36,776 bases of DNA. Source: Bacteroidales bacterium. Its GTDB lineage: Bacteria; Bacteroidota; Bacteroidia; Bacteroidales; DTU049. Positions 32,333 to 36,776 of the stretch are shown here, piece by piece. The stretch lies in assembly GCA_016937255.1 (NCBI GenBank), contig JAFGWG010000203.1, positions 1-36,776 of the forward strand, read 5' to 3'. Numbering within the stretch: position 1 is the stretch's first letter; every line of letters starts with the position of its first letter. The position numbers and the translations under genes were made by a program. Below the pieces are notes generated by a model. The model saw only the letters and a list, made by a program, of their open reading frames with translations, was not told the origin of the DNA and did not search any database.

Positions 32333-32929
32333 CTACTCTCCTGATTTCGCTTCCAACGTCTCTACCTTATCTAGAACATCAATTTCGAATACATATTGAA
32401 TCCGCATTTTCTCAATCCCATTATTATCCAAATATTTCTCCCATTTTTCCTTATACTTTGGAGTTAAAATTTTGGGTAAAAGAGCCCCTCCAATCGTAAA
32501 TATTATACCAATGAATAATGCTAGTAAAAATTTCATTCCTACTGAATCAAATCCATTTCCATTCATAAAATATCGTAAGGCCAGTAAGCAAGAAACAATA
32601 ATTATTATTAATCCCAAAAGCGTGTTCCAATAGTAGTATTTGAATCTTTTTGAAGCAACAATAATTACCAATAAACCAAGCCAGATTATACCCAGTGTTG
32701 GCCTGTAAAAAGATAATATTGTTATGATAGAAACAAAAACCAAATACAGGTTATTCCAAATACCATATTTCTTCAACCGCGTTACTGAAGGTGTAAAACG
32801 AACAATTTCTGCAATCATTTTTCTGTTTTGGAATTCGCCAACCATTTCATCGTATACTTCTTGTTTAGATTTTCCCTGACCGATTAATTCTTTCACTAGC
32901 TTCTGTATCTCTGTTTTGTCTACTTTCAT
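32333..32929 (-). CDS. Predicted membrane protein of unknown function
   Basis: A 198-residue protein. Residues 1-50 form a soluble helical part with a GKSKQEVYDEMV segment. Four membrane segments follow at about 57-74, 77-93, 102-120 and 134-155, then a basic cytoplasmic tail (~160-198). No known family is evident. It lies 82 bases downstream of the fibre genes on the same strand and might be read from their transcript. Confidence 0.7.
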   Translation of the reverse strand: MKVDKTEIQKLVKELIGQGKSKQEVYDEMVGEFQNRKMIAEIVRFTPSVTRLKKYGIWNNLYLVFVSIITILSFYRPTLGIIWLGLLVIIVASKRFKYYYWNTLLGLIIIIVSCLLALRYFMNGNGFDSVGMKFLLALFIGIIFTIGGALLPKILTPKYKEKWEKYLDNNGIEKMRIQYVFEIDVLDKVETLEAKSGE

Positions 32930-33010
32930 TTTTCATTACTTGTTTATGTTATTATTGCAGATTTCAAATATCTGGAGGATTTACAAACAAATACTCAAAA
33001 CATTAAGCCG

Positions 33011-34597
33011 TTATTTTTCTGAACCACTATTTTCTAGCGCCTCTACCCTCTTCAATAAATCATCAATAATTTGCTGCTGCTGGCTATTGATCTGCTTTTG
33101 CTTATCAATTTCTACTTTTTGCTCTTCTATAATTACCTGCTGTTCCTGCGTAGCTTTTACCAGAGGTACTACGAATTCGGCGTAGCGGAGGCCGTAATGA
33201 GATTTATCATTTTGAGGAGCATCAATTCCACTAAAGTCGTAACCAATGCTCTGAGCTGCTTTTTCAACATCCTGAGCGATAAAACCACTGAACCTCATCT
33301 CTGACTTCCCAGAATCATCTTTTATCCTTACTGAATCTGGAATTTGGAGAAAGTCATCTATTTTTACAATATTCAAATTATATGTAACTGGTTCTAGTAA
33401 CATTATAAAATCTAACCCGGGAATATCTTCTTGTACATTTTCTTTGAAGCGAGAATCTGAAATATTGGACCAGTTGGCATAACCACCGATGCTTGAACTC
33501 GCGCTATTCCCTATTCTTACTTGATTATCAGCGGTAGGCTGAGCCAAACATCCGAGTGCAGTTGAATAATTATAATTTCCACTTTGAAAAGCAAAACAGC
33601 CAAGAGCAGCATTATAAAGACCAGTGGTATTTGCATATAATGAAAACAGCCCAACTGATGTATTATTATACCCTGTTGTATTGACCCTTAATGCATATCT
33701 TCCCATTGCAGTGTTATCAAAACCGGTCGTGTTTTCATATAAAGATAAATATCCATATGCCGCATTGAAGTCTCCGTCTAGATTATTATAAAGAGCTTTA
33801 TACCCTGCAGCTGTATTACCATTTCCAGTTGTATTATAAAACAATGTCAAAGGACTTAATGCCGAATTAACGTATCCACTTGTATTATAATAAAGAGACT
33901 GATAGCCCAGAGCAAGATTATGATATCCAGTAGTAATGTTTGAGCCTGCATAACTTCCTATGACTGTATTACAATAACCGGTTATATTATTATACAAACA
34001 ACTTGCTCCGACTGCAACATTATCAACTCCATAAGTGTTATTTTTCCCTGAGTTATTACCCACAAAAACATTCCTGTTATTGGTATGTGAATCATTTTCC
34101 CCAGCACCAGTACCGATGAAAACACTGCCACCCGTATTGAGGATTTCAATTTGCCCATGAGTTGTAAATCTTACCGATTCAGTATTATTCACTTTTATCA
34201 TGAAGTCTTCATCATCAGTGGTACCAATAAAATCTCCTCCAGAATGAGTACCGTTGTTTCCTTTTAGTGACCAAACGCTTTCTTCAGAATTATTATCTGA
34301 AATTAACATAGACCAACTAGGAAAAGCTGGAGTACCAGCATTATAATAAAAACCACTCGGCATAAAGATACTGCCTGTATGATACACCAACAAAGAAGTT
34401 GCTGGTGAGAAAATGGTAAAATCATCACTAACTGACCGCAAAGCTACTCTTGGAATCAAAATCCCCTTATCAGAATACTGCACTTCCAATCCGGCAGATG
34501 GATCGGGTGCAAATGCGGTGGAACCTATGCCAACATTCTGCCCGTGAAGACAGAATGTTGAAATCAATATCGAAATAATAATAATTGTTCTTCTCAT
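33011..34597 (-). CDS. Exported fibre protein with 17-residue head repeats and S74 chaperone domain
   Basis: A 528-residue protein. Residues 1-19 are a signal peptide (ending CLHGQ). Residues ~20-175 are a non-repeated part with DFIGTTDDEDFM and FVGNNSG. About ten 17-residue repeats follow (~180-350) of the form N-T-T-G-x-x-N-T-A-x-G-x-x-x-L-x-x, like the stacked beta-rolls of YadA heads. Residues ~375-480 form an S74-type intramolecular chaperone domain; SDSRFK supplies the Ser and Lys of the self-cleavage dyad. A coiled coil with Gln-rich heptads ends the protein. It is probably a trimeric surface or released fibre. The upstream paralogue ends 12 bases before it. Confidence 0.85.
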   Translation of the reverse strand: MRRTIIIISILISTFCLHGQNVGIGSTAFAPDPSAGLEVQYSDKGILIPRVALRSVSDDFTIFSPATSLLVYHTGSIFMPSGFYYNAGTPAFPSWSMLISDNNSEESVWSLKGNNGTHSGGDFIGTTDDEDFMIKVNNTESVRFTTHGQIEILNTGGSVFIGTGAGENDSHTNNRNVFVGNNSGKNNTYGVDNVAVGASCLYNNITGYCNTVIGSYAGSNITTGYHNLALGYQSLYYNTSGYVNSALSPLTLFYNTTGNGNTAAGYKALYNNLDGDFNAAYGYLSLYENTTGFDNTAMGRYALRVNTTGYNNTSVGLFSLYANTTGLYNAALGCFAFQSGNYNYSTALGCLAQPTADNQVRIGNSASSSIGGYANWSNISDSRFKENVQEDIPGLDFIMLLEPVTYNLNIVKIDDFLQIPDSVRIKDDSGKSEMRFSGFIAQDVEKAAQSIGYDFSGIDAPQNDKSHYGLRYAEFVVPLVKATQEQQVIIEEQKVEIDKQKQINSQQQQIIDDLLKRVEALENSGSEK

Positions 34598-34609
34598 AAT
34601 GGCAGCTCT

Positions 34610-36776
34610 CTAATTCTGCATGAGCTCTTTTAGCTCATTAATTTGTTTCTGAAGTGATTCTAATTGCTGATTAAGCTCAATATTTTCCTCTTCGAGATTA
34701 TCAATTCGAGTGTTCTGATCCTCGATAATTACCTGCTGTTCTTGAGTGGCTTTTACCAATGGCACAACAAACTCAGCATAACGAAGGCCGTAGAAATCGT
34801 GCTCATTTTCAGGCTTGGTCACTCCACTGAAATCAAATCCAACCTGATTCGCCGCTTCTTCTACTTCCTGGGCAATAAATCCGGTAAAAGTTGTTTTTTC
34901 TATGTCATATTTCCCTTCATATTCCAAACTATCAACTTTACCCAGAATTTCATCTTGCTTATCCTTATCGAAATTATAGGTAACAGGACGCAGTTTCATA
35001 ATAAAATCGAGACCGGAAACATTTTCCTGAACATTGGTTTTTATTCTTCCATCTGAAAGATTTGACCAGGAAACCTGCCCCCCAATACGGGTTATGGATG
35101 TATTACCAATACGAATTCGGTTTGATGCGGTAACTACTGCATTGTAACCGAGAGCCATTGAATTGGTTTGATTGGATAGAGTTACATCAGCATTATACCC
35201 CAACGCCGTATTTGCATCACCTGTTTCAAGTGTATAAAATAAATATGCTCCTAATGCAGAGTTATATGACCCACTAGTATTGTTATACATAGCTGCTGTT
35301 CCTATAACTGTATTTTGAGTACCACCGGTATTATCATTTAATGAGTATGAACCTATCGCAGTATTATCGCTACCTATTACACATGATGTCATAGCATTAA
35401 CCCCGATAGCAACATTATTTGATCCAAACAAGAATTGAGGATCAAGACTATATAGTGCTTTATAACCAATTGCGATATTAACTCCTCTTTCATCTTGCGT
35501 AAATAACGCGCTATCTCCAATGGCAACACTATAATCTCCGGTAGTATTGTTGTATAAAGAATTTCGACCAATTGCAACATTTGAATACCCACTTGTATTC
35601 GTAAAAAGTGTTTTACTACCAATTGCGGTATTATTGGAAGCCGTATTATTGAACAATGCACTGTCACCCACTGCTACATTATTATGTCCCGATGAATTTT
35701 TCTGCAAAGAAGATGTACCTACAGCCACATTACTGTATCCGGATGAATTTGTCATTAGAGCCTGGTTACCAATAGCGGTATTCGTTGAACCAGTAGAATT
35801 AATGGCCAGTGAATAATTACCAAGTGCGGTATTATTTGATCCGCTTGAATTAAATAACATTGAATTATAGCCCACCGCAGTGTTAAAATGACCAGTATTG
35901 TTTGTATAAAGTGCATACAAACCGTTGGCAGTATTGCCATGACCGGTAGTATTCAGATATAAAGAATGATCTCCGGTGGCAGTATTATAATAACCTGTGG
36001 AATTGGTATATAATGAAGAATTTCCTATAGCCGTATTGCCATATCCACTTGTATTGGAATACATTGATTTACTTCCTAGGCCTGTGTTTCCAGAGGCTGT
36101 GTTTTTGTATAAACTACTATCGCCAACAGCAACATTATTATGCCCTGAAACGTTTGTATAGAGACTCTTCACACCAATCGCAACATTCGAATATCCTGTT
36201 GTATTAGATGCCATCGTTCGATAACCTATAGATGTATTATTATTTCCTAAAGAGTTAAACGACATTGAGGATACTCCAAGAGAAACATTACCAGAACCGG
36301 TTGTATTAAAAGCCATAGAATTATACCCAACGGAAATATTATCATCACCACCATCCGTTGAGTATAGAGAATACCCACCAATAGCAATATTACTGTTTCC
36401 ATTTACATTTTGCCTAAGGGCATCATAACCGATTGCAATATTCTCATTTGAAGTAAGATTGTCATTCTCTCCGGCATTTTCTCCAATAAATACAGAATAT
36501 CCGGTGTTCAATATCTCTAATCGTCCAGATGAAGTAAGTCTTACATGCTCGGTATTATTGGTTTTGAAAACGAGATCCTGTGCGTCTGTAGTTCCGATAA
36601 AATCAGTACCGGCTGAAGTTCCGGCATTCCCTCCGTGATTCCAGTCGTTTCCGCCTTCAGTATCATAATTGCTTAGATCTGGAGTGCTAGTCAGATTATT
36701 ATAATTACCGTCAAAATCATCGGTTACGTCTGTGTCCCAATTGGTAAAATTCGGAGTATTTGTAAGATCATTGTAA
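34610..36776 (-). CDS. Large fibre protein with ~25 head repeats and S74 chaperone domain (5' end outside the window)
   Basis: The frame is open to the window edge; 721 residues are visible. The N-terminal visible part (YNDLTNTPNF, NYNNLTSTPDL) has spacer repeats seen in phage-like and surface fibres, then DFIGTTDAQDLVF as in the downstream paralogue. About 25 repeats of 17 residues follow (34.9-36.4 kb), most as N-x-x-G-x-x-N-x-A-x-G-x-x-x-L-x-x. Two units have 16 residues and one 21. The end is an S74 chaperone domain with the SDGRIK dyad and a long coiled coil. An internal TTG at 36511 is not the start. Probably secreted and trimeric, like its neighbour. Confidence 0.85.
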   Translation of the reverse strand, partial: YNDLTNTPNFTNWDTDVTDDFDGNYNNLTSTPDLSNYDTEGGNDWNHGGNAGTSAGTDFIGTTDAQDLVFKTNNTEHVRLTSSGRLEILNTGYSVFIGENAGENDNLTSNENIAIGYDALRQNVNGNSNIAIGGYSLYSTDGGDDNISVGYNSMAFNTTGSGNVSLGVSSMSFNSLGNNNTSIGYRTMASNTTGYSNVAIGVKSLYTNVSGHNNVAVGDSSLYKNTASGNTGLGSKSMYSNTSGYGNTAIGNSSLYTNSTGYYNTATGDHSLYLNTTGHGNTANGLYALYTNNTGHFNTAVGYNSMLFNSSGSNNTALGNYSLAINSTGSTNTAIGNQALMTNSSGYSNVAVGTSSLQKNSSGHNNVAVGDSALFNNTASNNTAIGSKTLFTNTSGYSNVAIGRNSLYNNTTGDYSVAIGDSALFTQDERGVNIAIGYKALYSLDPQFLFGSNNVAIGVNAMTSCVIGSDNTAIGSYSLNDNTGGTQNTVIGTAAMYNNTSGSYNSALGAYLFYTLETGDANTALGYNADVTLSNQTNSMALGYNAVVTASNRIRIGNTSITRIGGQVSWSNLSDGRIKTNVQENVSGLDFIMKLRPVTYNFDKDKQDEILGKVDSLEYEGKYDIEKTTFTGFIAQEVEEAANQVGFDFSGVTKPENEHDFYGLRYAEFVVPLVKATQEQQVIIEDQNTRIDNLEEENIELNQQLESLQKQINELKELMQN
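35549..36205 (-). repeat. Higher-order duplication inside the large fibre gene
   Basis: The four-repeat block at 36005-36205 (units containing GYSNVAIG, GHNNVAVGDSSLY, NTASGNTGLGSK, NTSGYGNTAIG) recurs at 35549-35749 (GYSNVAVG, GHNNVAVGDSALF, NTASNNTAIGSK, NTSGYSNVAIG). Both keep the shortened 16-residue unit at the same place. The offset is 456 bases, nine repeat units, so the array grew by copying blocks. Confidence 0.7.

Noticed and set aside
33600-36400. CRISPR-like array suggested by regular ~51-base repetition
   Set aside because: The period is a whole number of codons, there are no spacers, and the frame stays open through all units; it encodes 17-residue protein repeats.
34610-36511. 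Start of the large fibre gene at the TTG at 36511
   Set aside because: The frame continues open to the window edge with sequence that matches the paralogue (DFIGTTD), so the true start lies outside.

Overview
The window reads as chromosomal DNA of a member of the Bacteroidota. The signs are a secreted protein with a C-terminal type IX secretion (T9SS) sorting domain, many start-proximal TAnnTTTG promoter boxes in place of sigma70 -10 boxes, the order coiled-coil gene / zapA / 6S-like RNA / rny, and families typical of the phylum (632-residue PurF-like protein, H-x5-D PlsC-type acyltransferase, S74-capped surface fibres). The sequence does not let me name a genus.

Layout. 1-1724: a three-gene HipB/HipS/HipT-type toxin-antitoxin locus with an operator-like palindrome. 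1751-3316: a Crp/Fnr-type regulator and the alpha/beta hydrolase it may control. 3452-6295: a large secreted C39-like peptidase exported by T9SS. 6514-8316: TatD nuclease and asparaginase. 8406-10766: cell division and RNA genes (coiled-coil protein, ZapA, 6S-like RNA, RNase Y). 11162-12406: a radical SAM protein. 12409-12879: a lipoprotein. 13042-14211: DNA polymerase IV behind a perfect palindrome. 14208-16106: a PurF-like amidotransferase, convergent with dinB. 16292-21401: a same-strand run of PBP2, RodA, ThpR, LptB and TrmD (cell elongation, RNA end processing, LPS export, tRNA methylation). 21503-23270: two exported proteins of unknown function. 23882-27021: membrane EEP-family enzyme and UvrB. 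27510-27941: a small lipoprotein. 28588-32132: an SDR / PlsC / VOC group that may act on lipids. 32333-32929: a membrane protein. 33011-36776: two tandem surface fibre proteins of 17-residue YadA-head-like repeats ending in S74 chaperone domains; the upstream one runs off the window edge.

The most unusual material is in the gaps. They hold several families of short extragenic hairpins whose loops or internal loops are conserved while the stem bases change together. The clearest has half-units of the form NCRAC-GC-N5-T-GTYGN, found six times in three hairpins (6300-6347, 6374-6428, 28241-28295), where the variable N5 of one half is complementary, fully or partly, to that of its partner. A degraded S74-chaperone gene end at 28354-28482 shows that the fibre family has been copied and lost elsewhere in this region.
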